A stretch of 64,000 bases of DNA from Anabaena sp051781005. GTDB taxonomy: Bacteria > Cyanobacteriota > Cyanobacteriia > Cyanobacteriales > Nostocaceae. Under the pieces are notes generated by a model. The model ran no database searches. It had not been told where the DNA came from and saw only the letters and a list, made by a program, of their open reading frames with translations. The DNA is taken from positions 62,001 to 126,000 of the forward strand of contig NZ_JBPWOA010000054.1 of the NCBI RefSeq assembly GCF_051781005.1, written 5' to 3'. Shown piece after piece: positions 27,657 through 35,999 of the stretch. Each line of letters starts with the position of its first letter. Position 1 is the first letter of the stretch. Position numbers and translations under genes: made by a program.

Positions 27657-28814
27657 CTAAACTTTATTATCGTTGACAGCTTTTTCATGGATTACCTCTT
27701 CAATCTCTGCCAGTTTCTTGCGAAGGACTTCCTGAAACTCCATTAATTGCGAAACCTCAACTTTCTTCAACGCTTCCCCAGAAACTTTATATAAAGAGCG
27801 TGTTGCTGTTGCTACTGGTTTAACTTGTTTTTCGATTTTCTCAGCGTCGGTACTTTGTGAAGCGATCGCCTCAGTGACTAATTGCCGGGTTTTTTGTACA
27901 GATAATTTTTCTGCTAATACCTTTTGGGTGATGTTGATTCTAATTTCTTCTGCTTCTGATTCTGGTAGTCCCAAATTTTTCGCAGAGAGTTTTTGTAATG
28001 CCATTGCGTGAACACCTTTAAGTCCAGAAGACCTAATAGCAGCTTTTAAGTCTTCAGCTAAAGAAAGCATGGGAAAAATATTGGCATCAATAGAAGCGGG
28101 ATTAAGTTGTAAATCTAAAAGTATAGTCAACACTGCCACTTCTCGCTCATCTAAGTCCAAAGTAGCTAAACCTTGTTGCTGTTCCTCTGGCGTTACCGTG
28201 AGCAGTTCAACAACAGAGTTCATTCGTTTTTGTGCATTCAACCGTCGCACTACTGTTGAGAGAATCCGGGGAATATCCTGGGGTTCTAAACCAGTATTAG
28301 TTGCCAATTCCCGGACAATAGCTTCAGCTTTATCAAGAGGATTGAGGTCTTCCCGGTGTAATGAAGTGATTAAAGCTTTGCGGTGTAGAGCATCAGGTTC
28401 AGGAATAATGACAGCTTGCAGATTTTGCCAACCCAAGTTTTTCGCACTACGCCAACGCCGTTCACCATCAAATATAACTAAGTGTTCCCGTTGAATTAAA
28501 ATAATTGGCTCTAGTTGTCCATCTGATACCAGAGAACGAGACATAGACTCAATACTTTCTGATAAAAATGTCTGTCTCGGTTGTTCTGGGTTGGCTTGAA
28601 TTTTGTCTAAAGGAATATGTTGGATACCTGATTGTGACTGAAGTTGCGCCCTAAGTGTTTGTAGCTGTGCTTCTAACTCACTCGACCCTTGAGAGCGAAG
28701 TTCTTCTATTTCGGCTTTGAGACGCTGAATTTCTGCCTCAGCTTCTGATAACTGTTGGGATTGCTTTGCGCCTGAAAAATAATTGGTGAGGTCAGGAGAT
28801 TTACGGGTGGTCAT
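27657..28814 (-). CDS. parB: ParB-family plasmid partition protein
   Basis: 385 residues. An N-terminal coiled coil (residues 18-65, LSEAEAEIQRLKAEIEELRS) precedes the ParB N-domain: IQANPEQPRQTF (box I), GQLEPIILI, FDGERRWRSAKNLGW (box II), then a helix-turn-helix region (LNPLDKAEAIVRELATNTGL). The C-terminal 60 residues form another coiled coil, probably for dimerisation. The extra N-terminal coil is unlike chromosomal ParB. The gene follows parA on the same strand after a 310-base gap holding a dispersed repeat. Confidence 0.93.
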   Translation of the reverse strand: MTTRKSPDLTNYFSGAKQSQQLSEAEAEIQRLKAEIEELRSQGSSELEAQLQTLRAQLQSQSGIQHIPLDKIQANPEQPRQTFLSESIESMSRSLVSDGQLEPIILIQREHLVIFDGERRWRSAKNLGWQNLQAVIIPEPDALHRKALITSLHREDLNPLDKAEAIVRELATNTGLEPQDIPRILSTVVRRLNAQKRMNSVVELLTVTPEEQQQGLATLDLDEREVAVLTILLDLQLNPASIDANIFPMLSLAEDLKAAIRSSGLKGVHAMALQKLSAKNLGLPESEAEEIRINITQKVLAEKLSVQKTRQLVTEAIASQSTDAEKIEKQVKPVATATRSLYKVSGEALKKVEVSQLMEFQEVLRKKLAEIEEVIHEKAVNDNKV

Positions 28815-28848
28815 AAGTTAGCACAGTTTTAATTTGTTTATTGAAACA

Positions 28849-28926
28849 GCGATCGCGCAGTACCAATAGCGCAGCGTGGCCTAAGCCATCATGCGATAGC
28901 GAAGCGCTGCTGCAAGCAGTTCGCAT
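28849..28926. repeat. Composite dispersed repeat between parA and parB
   Basis: It starts GCGATCGCGCAG, passes through AATAGCGCAGCGTGGCCTAA, then ends with GCGATAGCGAAGCGCTGC plus TGCAAGCAGTTCGC, identical to copies at 1182 and 16483. It splits the parA-parB interval. The rest of 28815-29124 is AT-rich with no gene. Confidence 0.8.
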
Positions 28927-29124
28927 TAGGTAAGTGGTTATGCAAAATTATTGACACATCAAGAGTTTGATTAACAAGTATTTCAAGCACTTTGATGAGG
29001 CATTAATTTCAATGAGCTACTGAATAAAGGAGTATTTTCCAGCTATTGCTAAAAAATAAAAATGCGTAATTTTTACAACAGCTTGGTTAAATTGAGAGTT
29101 TTTTTACTCCTGCCATCAACTTGG

Positions 29125-29937
29125 TTAAGCCGTGACTTTCTCTTTACTCTTACTGCCAATCAAAGCGGCTAATTTTGAGGCAATTTCTTTAAAATCATCT
29201 TTTGCTGGATGACTAGGACGGTGAATAGGTAATGGTAATCCTTGTCCACTGGCGTTAACAAATTCAGCACTATCCCGAATTTCTGGAAAAGCATGGATAT
29301 TCATCTGCTCTAACTGAGATGGTAATGCAGCTAACATTTGTCTATGGGCTGCACGTCGAGCATCGTATTGGTTGGGAACAAAGCCAAGAATTTCTGGTGT
29401 GGGTTTTAAGCGTAAGTGTTTGCAGTGGTAGTAATACCATTCCAGTAAATGAGCCGCTCCTTGAATTGATTTTGGTTCTAGCTGGACAGGAATAATTATG
29501 TGTGTACTAGCTGTCAGTGCCATTAAAGGTAAGGGACCAAGGGTCGCTGGACAATCAAAAATGATTAAATCATGTTCTAGAGGATAGTCAGTTAGGCGAT
29601 CGCCTAATAAGTAAGCTCCTCGTTTGTGTAAAACTAATTCATCTGCTGTTTGGGTCAGAACCATACCACCCTGACAAATGACTACTTTATCAGTGTGTTC
29701 ACTCCAGCAGGGTGTCAACGGCCAGTTACCATCAAAATTCTCTTTGAGGACAGCAGCTAAAGTATGTTCTGGTTCTGGTTGATTTAAACCACAAAACAGT
29801 GTCAGTGACCCTTGCGGGTCAAGGTCAAACAGTGCTACCTTATACCTGCGTTTTGCCAGAGCATGAGCTAAATGGACAGAAAGGGTTGTCTTACCACTTC
29901 CTCCGGCATTACTTATTACAGCTAATCTAATTTGCAT
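29125..29937 (-). CDS. parA: ParA-family partition ATPase
   Basis: 270 residues, a Walker-type partition ATPase that positions plasmid copies with ParB. The deviant Walker A is AVISNAGGSGKTTLSVHLAH (residues 7-26, with NAGGSGKT in place of KGGxGKT). VALFDLDPQGSLTLFCGL is the A-prime motif and LIIFDCPATLGPLPLMAL the Walker B. The C-terminus (PSHPAKDDFKEIASKLAALI) is typical. It lacks the N-terminal helix-turn-helix of large P1-type ParA, so autoregulation would fall to ParB or another protein acting on the repeats just upstream (29986-30125). Confidence 0.93.
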   Translation of the reverse strand: MQIRLAVISNAGGSGKTTLSVHLAHALAKRRYKVALFDLDPQGSLTLFCGLNQPEPEHTLAAVLKENFDGNWPLTPCWSEHTDKVVICQGGMVLTQTADELVLHKRGAYLLGDRLTDYPLEHDLIIFDCPATLGPLPLMALTASTHIIIPVQLEPKSIQGAAHLLEWYYYHCKHLRLKPTPEILGFVPNQYDARRAAHRQMLAALPSQLEQMNIHAFPEIRDSAEFVNASGQGLPLPIHRPSHPAKDDFKEIASKLAALIGSKSKEKVTA

Positions 29938-29985
29938 GACTATTTTTTTTGATATTAGGGAGTATCATATATTGAGTTCTCCACC

Positions 29986-30125
29986 TCATATATCAATATC
30001 TGATGTTTTGATGTGGAAGTATCATAATATCGAATACTGACTTTTCCACGTCATATATCAATATCTGATGTTTTGATGTGGAAGTATCATATATCGAATT
30101 TTTTAAATCATATATCAATATCTGA
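29986..30125. repeat. Direct repeats upstream of parA, candidate parS/centromere and operator
   Basis: A 41-bp unit beginning TCATATATCAATATCTGATG occurs at 29986-30026 and 30051-30091; a third, shortened unit starts at 30109. Each full unit is bracketed by CCACNTCA and TGATGTGG, an inverted repeat (29981-30015; 30046-30080). The position directly before the parA start fits a partition site that doubles as operator. It is not a CRISPR array: only two full units and no variable spacers. Confidence 0.85.
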
Positions 30126-30158
30126 GGAATCAGACAATCTGGAGGAGGTATTTTTTTG

Positions 30159-30254
30159 GTGAAAATTCAAGCTGAAGTCATAGCCTTGCCCCAACAAGTG
30201 AAAACAACTATCTGCCCACAGAAAAAAATACCTCTGGCAAAAAGCCAGAAGTAA
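30159..30254 (+). CDS. Possible 31-codon small gene with a strong ribosome-binding site
   Basis: GTG at 30159 follows GGAGGAGG (30141-30148) at a workable distance and opens a frame of 31 codons ending TAA at 30252. The peptide starts MKIQAEVIALPQQVKTT and is basic at the end (KKIPLAKSQK). The ribosome site is the best in this region, but the frame overlaps the terminator hairpin of the gene on the other strand, and GGTATTTTTTT at 30147-30157 pairs with AAAAAAATACC at 30222-30232, so the whole could instead be a structured RNA. Family not recognised. Confidence 0.3.
   Translation: MKIQAEVIALPQQVKTTICPQKKIPLAKSQK
30221..30249 (-). terminator. Rho-independent terminator of the 148-codon SSB-like gene
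   Basis: On the minus strand the stem TCTGGC / GCCAGA (30233-30249) with a TTTTT loop is followed by AGGTATTTTTTTC. It lies 11 bases after the gene stop. Confidence 0.75.
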
Positions 30255-30259
30255 GAAGA

Positions 30260-30706
30260 TTAAAAGGGAATGTGAGAAATATCAGTATTGCGAGAATGTC
30301 CGTTTTGAGAAGCTGTAGCTACACCAGCACCAACTAGCTGTTGAGTATTTTCCTGTGGTGTGGGTGGTTGAACAACAGGAGTAACAGTTGGTGTATAAGT
30401 GCGATTACCAGCAGTAGTGCAGATGAAGTTGCGAATAACTAAGGCAGTTTTCTTTTCTTTATATCCCTTACCGCTATCCACTACGTTAAGATCCAGATAG
30501 CCGATAGCGATACCAGTGGCATTAATTCCAGATTCAGCAATGGAAACTGCTGCTGCTCCCTTGGTTCTGTAAGGAATTGTGTCTTCCACTACGCCATCTT
30601 TTGAATAGTAGGAGAAAGTACATTCACCATAGACAATCTTTACACCTTGACTGTCAAAAGCTTCATCAATAGTCAGTAGTTGGATGGTTTGGGTTGAGTT
30701 AATCAT
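30260..30706 (-). CDS. Unknown protein beside ssb, possibly SSB/OB-fold-like
   Basis: 148 residues, family not recognised. Residues 1-100 are strand-rich (IVYGECTFSYYSKDGVVED; ATGIAIGYLDLNVVDSGKGY; KKTALVIRNFICTTA), consistent with an OB fold. The rest is a disordered Pro/Thr/Gln-rich linker ending NTDISHIPF. The final IPF is like the DIPF tip by which SSB recruits partners. Placed 107 bases downstream of the ssb gene on the same strand with its own terminator, it could be a second single-strand-binding protein. This is inference from layout and tail only. Confidence 0.5.
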   Translation of the reverse strand: MINSTQTIQLLTIDEAFDSQGVKIVYGECTFSYYSKDGVVEDTIPYRTKGAAAVSIAESGINATGIAIGYLDLNVVDSGKGYKEKKTALVIRNFICTTAGNRTYTPTVTPVVQPPTPQENTQQLVGAGVATASQNGHSRNTDISHIPF

Positions 30707-30772
30707 GGTTTATCCTTGTGATGAAATTGTCAATTGTTCATAAAAATTGCGCTTTGCGCTTTTTAACCAAAA

Positions 30773-30804
30773 CATCCCACAGACAGAAGTGATGCTGCGG
30801 GATG
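30773..30804 (-). terminator. Possible terminator after ssb
   Basis: On the minus strand CATCCC and GGGATG (30773-30804) form a stem with a long loop, followed by TTTTGG. The stem lies 9 bases after the ssb stop. The T-run is short, so the call is tentative and read-through to the next gene is likely. Confidence 0.4.
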
Positions 30805-30813
30805 ATTGACTGG

Positions 30814-31197
30814 CTAGAAATTGGCGTTAATTATGGAGTCTTGGTCTTCACCAATTTCATTTGAGTCTTTGCGTTGAGCAGAACTGATGAGTTCCAAATT
30901 GTTGACACGAATGATCGGTTTTTGTCTGGGTTCGTTGGTGTTTTTGTCTATCCATCTATCAAAGACTATTTCACCGGTGATCCCAATAGTTGAACCTTTT
31001 TGAACCCAGTCTGCTGCAACTTGAGCAATATTTCCCCAAAGTTCTAAATCAAACCAAAGGGGAGTTTCACTTCTGTAGGGAGGTTTAACAGCAAGGGTCA
31101 AGGATGTTTTCATTGCACCTGATTCAAAATAGCGTATCTCAGGTGTTTGACCAACGCGACCAACTAAATCAACTTTATTGATGTATTGCTGAGTCAT
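30814..31197 (-). CDS. ssb: Single-stranded DNA-binding protein
   Basis: 127 residues with an OB fold: INKVDLVGRVGQTPEIRYFE (strand 1-2), TPLWFDLELWGNIAQVAADW and VQKGSTIGITGEIVFDRWID. This is the classic SSB pattern. The C-terminal tail is short and acidic (EIGEDQDSIINANF) but ends NANF in place of the usual DIPF, so partner recruitment may be altered. The small size suits a plasmid SSB. It is encoded near clamp-loader genes and would coat the lagging strand during plasmid replication or transfer. Confidence 0.92.
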   Translation of the reverse strand: MTQQYINKVDLVGRVGQTPEIRYFESGAMKTSLTLAVKPPYRSETPLWFDLELWGNIAQVAADWVQKGSTIGITGEIVFDRWIDKNTNEPRQKPIIRVNNLELISSAQRKDSNEIGEDQDSIINANF

Positions 31198-31373
31198 AAT
31201 ATTTTCCTTGGGTAATCAAATTTTTCACTGTATTAGCGCGACAGCGCATTCTCGGTTATGCAGCAAAATGAATGATTTGGTGCTAATTTGGTGCTGGTAT
31301 TGGATACAGCCCAGTATCAAACTTGATTGCGCCTAGCGCATTGATTACTGGTTGTATTGGGGAAAAACTGCGT

Positions 31374-31405
31374 AAAAAAATAACCCCAAATCTGCTAGAG
31401 ATTTG
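31374..31405 (-). terminator. Terminator of the SAP-like repeat protein gene
   Basis: On the minus strand CAAATCT, loop CTAGC, AGATTTG (31387-31405) is followed by GGGTTATTTTTTT. It lies 14 bases after the stop of the 298-codon gene. Confidence 0.75.
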
Positions 31406-31418
31406 AGGCTGATGACTA

Positions 31419-32315
31419 TTACACAATTTTTTCTTTGGTTGCTAAACCATGCAATTTGGTTACTAACTTTTCCTCTTTCATGCGAGAGAAACCAGGGACT
31501 TTGTGCAATTTGGCTAACTCCCTCAGTCTTTTTAAAGTTAGTGTTTGTAAATCTTCCAAACTTGCTAAATCTGGGGAATCGGGAATATTTGTTACTTTTG
31601 AGGAAGAGTTATCAGGTGTAGGAGAATCGGTTGAATCGGTGATAATTTCTGCTGTGTTTTCAGAAATAATAACTTTACTGTCATCAGTATGACTTTCGTC
31701 TGGTGAGGAAGTAGATTCAGATAATGTTGCTGGGGCGATCACTTCAACTACTGAGCTATCCTCAATCTCTTCGTTTATGGTAGGTACTGTATTAGCACTA
31801 TCTTCACCAGGAGTATCATCTGTTGAGGAAGTAAATTCAGGTGATGTTTGAGCGATCGCATCCACTACTGAGTTATCCTCAATATCTTCGTTTAAGGTAG
31901 ACACTGTATTAGCACCATCTTCACTAGGAGTATCATCTGTTGAGGAATTAGATTCAGATGATGTTGGTAAAGCGATCGCTTCCAGCAGTGTGCTTTCCTC
32001 AATTTCTTCGTTTACGGTAAGTAATGTATTACTACCAGCTTCACTAAAAGCATCATCTGGTGACGGAGTGCTTTCAGAGGGTGAAGCAATTGCATCATTA
32101 CTGCTGAGGTTAGGCGTTTCTGTATCCCTGCTTGTGTCACCAAGAATTTGCTCAATAGTGGTTACACTGGGTTCTTTCAAAACGGTAATTCTGTGGAAAT
32201 TTCCCACTTTTCTCACAGAAATTCTTGCCCCAGCCGTGCGGAGTTTTGTTGTCAAGTCATTGAGTAGGAGAAAAGCTACATCCAATTGACGGTAATTATT
32301 GATAATGGCACTCAT
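31419..32315 (-). CDS. Acidic repeat protein with SAP/Rho-N-like C-terminal domain
   Basis: 298 residues. Residues 1-55 are ordered (RQLDVAFLLLNDLTTKLRTA; ISVRKVGNFHRITVL). Residues about 72-215 are three and a half tandem repeats of about 39 residues rich in Ser, Asp, Glu and Thr (SSTDDTP.ED.ANTV.T.NE.IED.SVV..IA), mirrored in the DNA at 31690-32070. The C-terminal 45 residues (LQTLTLKRLRELAKLHKVPG, then MKEEKLVTKLHGL) look like a SAP or Rho-N nucleic-acid-binding helix pair. So it may be a DNA-binding protein with a long acidic spacer. It lies downstream of the holB gene in the replisome cluster. Confidence 0.65.
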   Translation of the reverse strand: MSAIINNYRQLDVAFLLLNDLTTKLRTAGARISVRKVGNFHRITVLKEPSVTTIEQILGDTSRDTETPNLSSNDAIASPSESTPSPDDAFSEAGSNTLLTVNEEIEESTLLEAIALPTSSESNSSTDDTPSEDGANTVSTLNEDIEDNSVVDAIAQTSPEFTSSTDDTPGEDSANTVPTINEEIEDSSVVEVIAPATLSESTSSPDESHTDDSKVIISENTAEIITDSTDSPTPDNSSSKVTNIPDSPDLASLEDLQTLTLKRLRELAKLHKVPGFSRMKEEKLVTKLHGLATKEKIV

Positions 32316-32434
32316 GGTTTTTTGTTTGATTTAGTTCACCACAAGAGCGCATAGCGCAATCCTTTTATCTAAAAACGTTTTTGGTATCTTTGATGAGGTT
32401 TAGATAGATTGCGTTGAAAATGTAGTTTTTGGTA

Positions 32435-33430
32435 TTAGTCAGGAAATAGTAAAACTTCCCATACCAAGCGGGGAGAGGCCATTTTTAACAGAGAGTTTTT
32501 TGCATCTTCCAGTTTTAACAGCCAATTTTGATCACTGAGAAATTCCTTCCAGCAATATTGCAGGTAATCTATCAGCCATAGTTGTTGATGAAAATCTAAT
32601 TGCACTTCAATATCTTTGGAAATACTTAACGCTGTTAACACATTGCTAGGTGGTTGAATTAGTTGTTGCAAAATTGATTGTGGGATAGATTGGAGTTGAT
32701 CATGGTAAGCGATCGCTACCCCTGGAGAACCACCAGCAAACTGTATAACATTTGGGTGATTGACAATTTCAGAACGTCCCACATTTTCTAAAACTGTGGT
32801 CATTTGGGCGTTGTTTAGTCGCTGGAAAGGAATCAGTTGGCAACGGCTGGTAATTGTAGCAAGTAACCGTTGGGGTTGGGATGAAATGAGGATAATTGTG
32901 CCGGATATTGGCTCTTCCAAAGTTTTCAGGAGTGCATTAGCAGCAGTGGGTGGCATTCTTTCCGCATTTTCTACCACAACAATTTTGTAAGGTGCAATTA
33001 GGGGGGAGGTAGTCAGGAATTGGGTGATTTCTCGAATCTGCTCAATTCTAATTTGGGATGGAGTTTTTCGCAGTACCCCAGAAGCTGCTATTTCACTTTC
33101 ACTTAACAACTGTTTTTGGTGTAGGTATGTTGGTTCAACCCATAAAATATCAGGACAGTTAGTTAGGTTTTGGATGTTGAAAGTTTCAGCGATAAAGCTT
33201 TTAGCAGCTAAGGATTTTCCTACTCCCTCTGCTCCAGCAAATAAATAAGCAGGGACAATTCGGTTGTGTGCGATCGCACCTTTGAGTAAAGATACTGCTA
33301 AATTTTGACCAATGATTTTTGATAACTGCCAGTTTTCTGCAATTGGCTGTGTAGATTCGGAATCTATACTTTGAGAAGGTTCAAAAACAGAAAGGTCTGT
33401 TGTGAGATGAAGTAGATCAAGTTGCTTCAT
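32435..33430 (-). CDS. holB: DNA polymerase III delta-prime subunit (HolB-like clamp loader)
   Basis: 331 residues. AAA+ features: VPAYLFAGAEGVGKSLAAKS (intact Walker A, residues about 59-78), APYKIVVVENAERMPPTAAN (degenerate Walker B with NAER), NALLKTLEEP and LLATITSRCQLIPF (SRC arginine-finger motif). The C-terminal collar domain is divergent. The N-terminus is MKQLDLLHL, in which QLDLL resembles a clamp-binding motif. It would work with the delta (33548-34513) and DnaX (41082-42386) genes to load the plasmid DnaN. No zinc-binding cysteine cluster is present. Confidence 0.9.
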   Translation of the reverse strand: MKQLDLLHLTTDLSVFEPSQSIDSESTQPIAENWQLSKIIGQNLAVSLLKGAIAHNRIVPAYLFAGAEGVGKSLAAKSFIAETFNIQNLTNCPDILWVEPTYLHQKQLLSESEIAASGVLRKTPSQIRIEQIREITQFLTTSPLIAPYKIVVVENAERMPPTAANALLKTLEEPISGTIILISSQPQRLLATITSRCQLIPFQRLNNAQMTTVLENVGRSEIVNHPNVIQFAGGSPGVAIAYHDQLQSIPQSILQQLIQPPSNVLTALSISKDIEVQLDFHQQLWLIDYLQYCWKEFLSDQNWLLKLEDAKNSLLKMASPRLVWEVLLFPD

Positions 33431-33547
33431 TTTTTGAGTTTTGGAAATTGTTGATTAGACATCTCCAGAAATTTAATATCCCTCCAACAACCGCAGCATT
33501 TTAGGTTAAATTTCCGAGGTGTCTATTGCATTTGAAAGAAGTAGTAC

Positions 33548-34513
33548 CTACGAGCAAAGTTTGATAATTTGAGTTTGCAAGGCGAGTTTTTCATCTACAC
33601 CAGATTTCAGCATTAGCTCTAGTTCCAATAGTATTTTCAAACCATTTTTCAGCTTGTTTACACAACAATTAGCAACCTCTTGGCGGATGTAATACAAGCG
33701 TTTGGGATTTTTCACGTCTGCGAGTTGGGTGATCGCATTGTCGTCTTGACACCCGGTGATGATCATCTGTTTGACTGTTAGCCAAGTGCGAAAGGTTGTA
33801 GTCAGGGTAGCGGTAATCTTTAAAGCTGGTTCATTACAGTTAATTAAGCGATCGCCAAATTCCAATGCTTGAGCAATGTTACCCAAGCGAATGGCGTTGG
33901 CTAGTTGTAAGCTATTAGCAGCACTTTCTGACACTAATTCTTTCACCATATCCCCATTGACTGTTTTACCCAAAGCATAGGTTTTGAGCTTTTCTAGTTC
34001 GGTGAATATCAGTCGTGTATGATTGCCTGTGTAATCAATCAATACTTTGTAGGCATCGGTAGTGAGTGTTACACCTACTTCGTCAGCTAAAGTACGAGCT
34101 TGCTGTATTAATGCTTGGGTTTGCCATTGGGGAATGAGAGGAAATTCCTGTACCTGTGCGTATTCAAGTAGGAGTTTGACTGATTTATTTCTCGCGTCAG
34201 GTTTGTGAGTGTTGGTGATCAGGAGGGTATTTGTTGAGGGAATTTTGGGGAGAATGGACTCCAACTGCAACAAAATTTCTTTTGAACAAACTCCCAGTAA
34301 TGTGCTGTTGGGCAAATGTACTAATCTTCCTCCACTCCCAACTGGTGGTGTCATGATATCGGATAATGCTTGAGGAATGGTTTCTTTAGATTCTGGGGGG
34401 TATTCTGTATAGTTAAAGTCTGCCCATTGTTGATCTAGAGTGTGGGTTTTTAGTTGTTTGATGGTGCGAGTTAGGAAGAATTCGTTTTCACCAAAGTATA
34501 AGTATGTTGGCAT
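33548..34513 (-). CDS. holA: DNA polymerase III delta subunit (HolA-like)
   Basis: 321 residues. The start MPTYLYFGENEFFLTRTIKQ is typical of cyanobacterial HolA. LLITNTHKPDARNKSVKLLL and TRLIFTELEKLKTYALGKTV match domain I-II patterns, and ALEFGDRLINCNEPALKITA with ATLTTTFRTWLTVKQMI the collar. Delta opens the beta ring; in the E. coli protein the contact is a motif in the region aligned with IPQALSDIMTPPVGSG here. Encoded 117 bases upstream of holB on the same strand. The divergent E1-peptide operon starts 143 bases away. Confidence 0.88.
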   Translation of the reverse strand: MPTYLYFGENEFFLTRTIKQLKTHTLDQQWADFNYTEYPPESKETIPQALSDIMTPPVGSGGRLVHLPNSTLLGVCSKEILLQLESILPKIPSTNTLLITNTHKPDARNKSVKLLLEYAQVQEFPLIPQWQTQALIQQARTLADEVGVTLTTDAYKVLIDYTGNHTRLIFTELEKLKTYALGKTVNGDMVKELVSESAANSLQLANAIRLGNIAQALEFGDRLINCNEPALKITATLTTTFRTWLTVKQMIITGCQDDNAITQLADVKNPKRLYYIRQEVANCCVNKLKNGLKILLELELMLKSGVDEKLALQTQIIKLCS

Positions 34514-34656
34514 GGTAGTACGGCAATTGTATTGTCGTACATGAGCGTTAGCTCTAAACCCACTATTGAAATTTTATAAAGATCAAAGAAACATATAGCT
34601 ATTTTTTTTTAACCATGCTAAAATTTTTTTTCTGAATGCTAAATATTTAAAAAACA

Positions 34657-34869
34657 ATGAGTAATATACAAAAAAATCTTGAGCAGTATGGATTTGCTGA
34701 AATTACTGTTGAAGATGGAATGACACAAGGCAAAGCATATACAAAGCAGTGTTCGGGATCTCGTTCGGAATGTTGTACGCGGACTTGCTCAAGGGATGAA
34801 AACTTTGTAGGGAGTGCAGATGAATGGGAACAGTTTCTTAATGTTGAGGGTGGACAGGTTCAATACTGA
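34657..34869 (+). CDS. Small Cys-rich protein, candidate RiPP precursor peptide
   Basis: 70 residues. The first 30 (MSNIQKNLEQYGFAEITVED) look like a leader: helical, acidic, no Cys. Then a compact Cys/Ser/Thr segment at residues 32-46, KQCSGSRSECCTRTCSRDE, with Cys at 32, 39, 40 and 44. The tail is acidic (SADEWEQFLNVEGGQVQY) and contains Gly-Gly at 65-66. Its stop codon overlaps the start of the first E1-like gene, so they are translationally coupled. A leader plus a Cys/Thr/Ser core next to enzymes that carry an apparent RiPP recognition element points to a modified peptide. A metal-binding or ubiquitin-like role is the alternative. No strong ribosome site is seen. Confidence 0.7.
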   Translation: MSNIQKNLEQYGFAEITVEDGMTQGKAYTKQCSGSRSECCTRTCSRDENFVGSADEWEQFLNVEGGQVQY

Positions 34870-35999
34870 TGAATGAAATATCAAATAAGTATAAACCCCG
34901 TCTTCGAGATGGGGTTGATATTTATCTAGAGTCTGAGAATGATGTTACTTTTGTTTATTTAGCTTCTCGAAAAAGAATAAAATTTCGATGTCACCCTTTG
35001 CTGATAAAAAGTCTTTCTTGGTTAACAGGAGAGTTCTCTATTGAAGAGTTGAACTGTCGTTTAATTAACTTGTCATGTGAAGATTTTTTAGTAAATAATG
35101 GATTTTCAGAATTTATTAAAAATTTATATAAAAAAGGAATTCTTATATCTGAACATTGGATTGAAGAAATTTCTTTACCATGTTTCTATAAGAAAAGGTT
35201 AGAACGCCAACTAAATTTCTTACTTGATATTACTGATAGCTCTAATGAAGTTGCTAGAATCCAATCCAAAATTTATCAAGCTAAAATAGCAATATTTGGT
35301 GTTGGTAGTGTTGGTAGTTGGTTATGTCGAGAACTTGTGATGATGGGATTTCACAATTTCTTGTTAGTTGATTACGGTATTGTTTCCGAATTTGATATAT
35401 CTAGACATGGATTTTTTGAACAAAAAGCAATAGGGTTTCAAAAAACTGAAGTAGCCAAACAAATGATTCTTGATATTGATCAAGAGGCTTGTGTACAAGT
35501 TCTTGATCATGCCTTAACAATAGATTCTGATTTAGAAACTTTATTGCTAGGCATTGATTTTATTATTGATACAGCTGATGAACCTTATATCGGTTATACA
35601 GGTTTAAAACTGTCTCGTTATTGTGTTAAACATAAAAAGCCACTAATGATTGCTGGTGGTTTTGATGCACACTTAGGCTCTTTGGGTGAGTTAATAATAC
35701 CAGGTGATACTCCTTGTGCAGATTGCTATAATACTTTTTTTAAAGAATCTTTAAAAGATTGGAAGCCTATTAGTCATCCTGTCAAGGATAGAAGAAGCTC
35801 TTTTGGAGGTTTAGTATCTTTGTCGGTTCTTGCAGCTTCAACATCTGCGATGACTATTCTTCGTTATTTTATTAATCCTACAGCTACATTTGAAGGCGAA
35901 CGAGGAGAATTGCTCTTCGATGATTACGACTTATCAGTATTTCCTGTTCCAAAAAATCCGACCTGTTCTGTATGCAGCAATTTAGATAATGAAAGATAA
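34869..35999 (+). CDS. RRE-like plus E1/ThiF-like adenylating enzyme 1
   Basis: 376 residues. Residues 5-95 resemble a PqqD-like RiPP recognition element: YKPRLRDGVDIYLESENDVT, HPLLIKSLSWLTGEFSIEEL and FIKNLYKKGILI. Residues 137-370 are an E1/ThiF fold: AIFGVGSVGSWLCREL (nucleotide loop), LLVDYGIVSEFDISRHGFF (Asp and Arg of the adenylation site), IDTADEPYIGYTGLKLSRYC, and two CxxC pairs (CADC, CSVC) for zinc. This RRE-E1 layout is that of MccB (microcin C7) and PaaA (pantocin A), which adenylate peptide ends or side chains. It overlaps the next gene by 11 bases. No YcaO partner is present, so it is not a standard TOMM cyclodehydratase. Confidence 0.82.
   Translation: MNEISNKYKPRLRDGVDIYLESENDVTFVYLASRKRIKFRCHPLLIKSLSWLTGEFSIEELNCRLINLSCEDFLVNNGFSEFIKNLYKKGILISEHWIEEISLPCFYKKRLERQLNFLLDITDSSNEVARIQSKIYQAKIAIFGVGSVGSWLCRELVMMGFHNFLLVDYGIVSEFDISRHGFFEQKAIGFQKTEVAKQMILDIDQEACVQVLDHALTIDSDLETLLLGIDFIIDTADEPYIGYTGLKLSRYCVKHKKPLMIAGGFDAHLGSLGELIIPGDTPCADCYNTFFKESLKDWKPISHPVKDRRSSFGGLVSLSVLAASTSAMTILRYFINPTATFEGERGELLFDDYDLSVFPVPKNPTCSVCSNLDNER

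Noticed and set aside
29986..30125. CRISPR array
   Set aside because: Only two full units and a partial, spacing between units is nearly the same sequence type, no cas gene nearby; the parA context explains it better.
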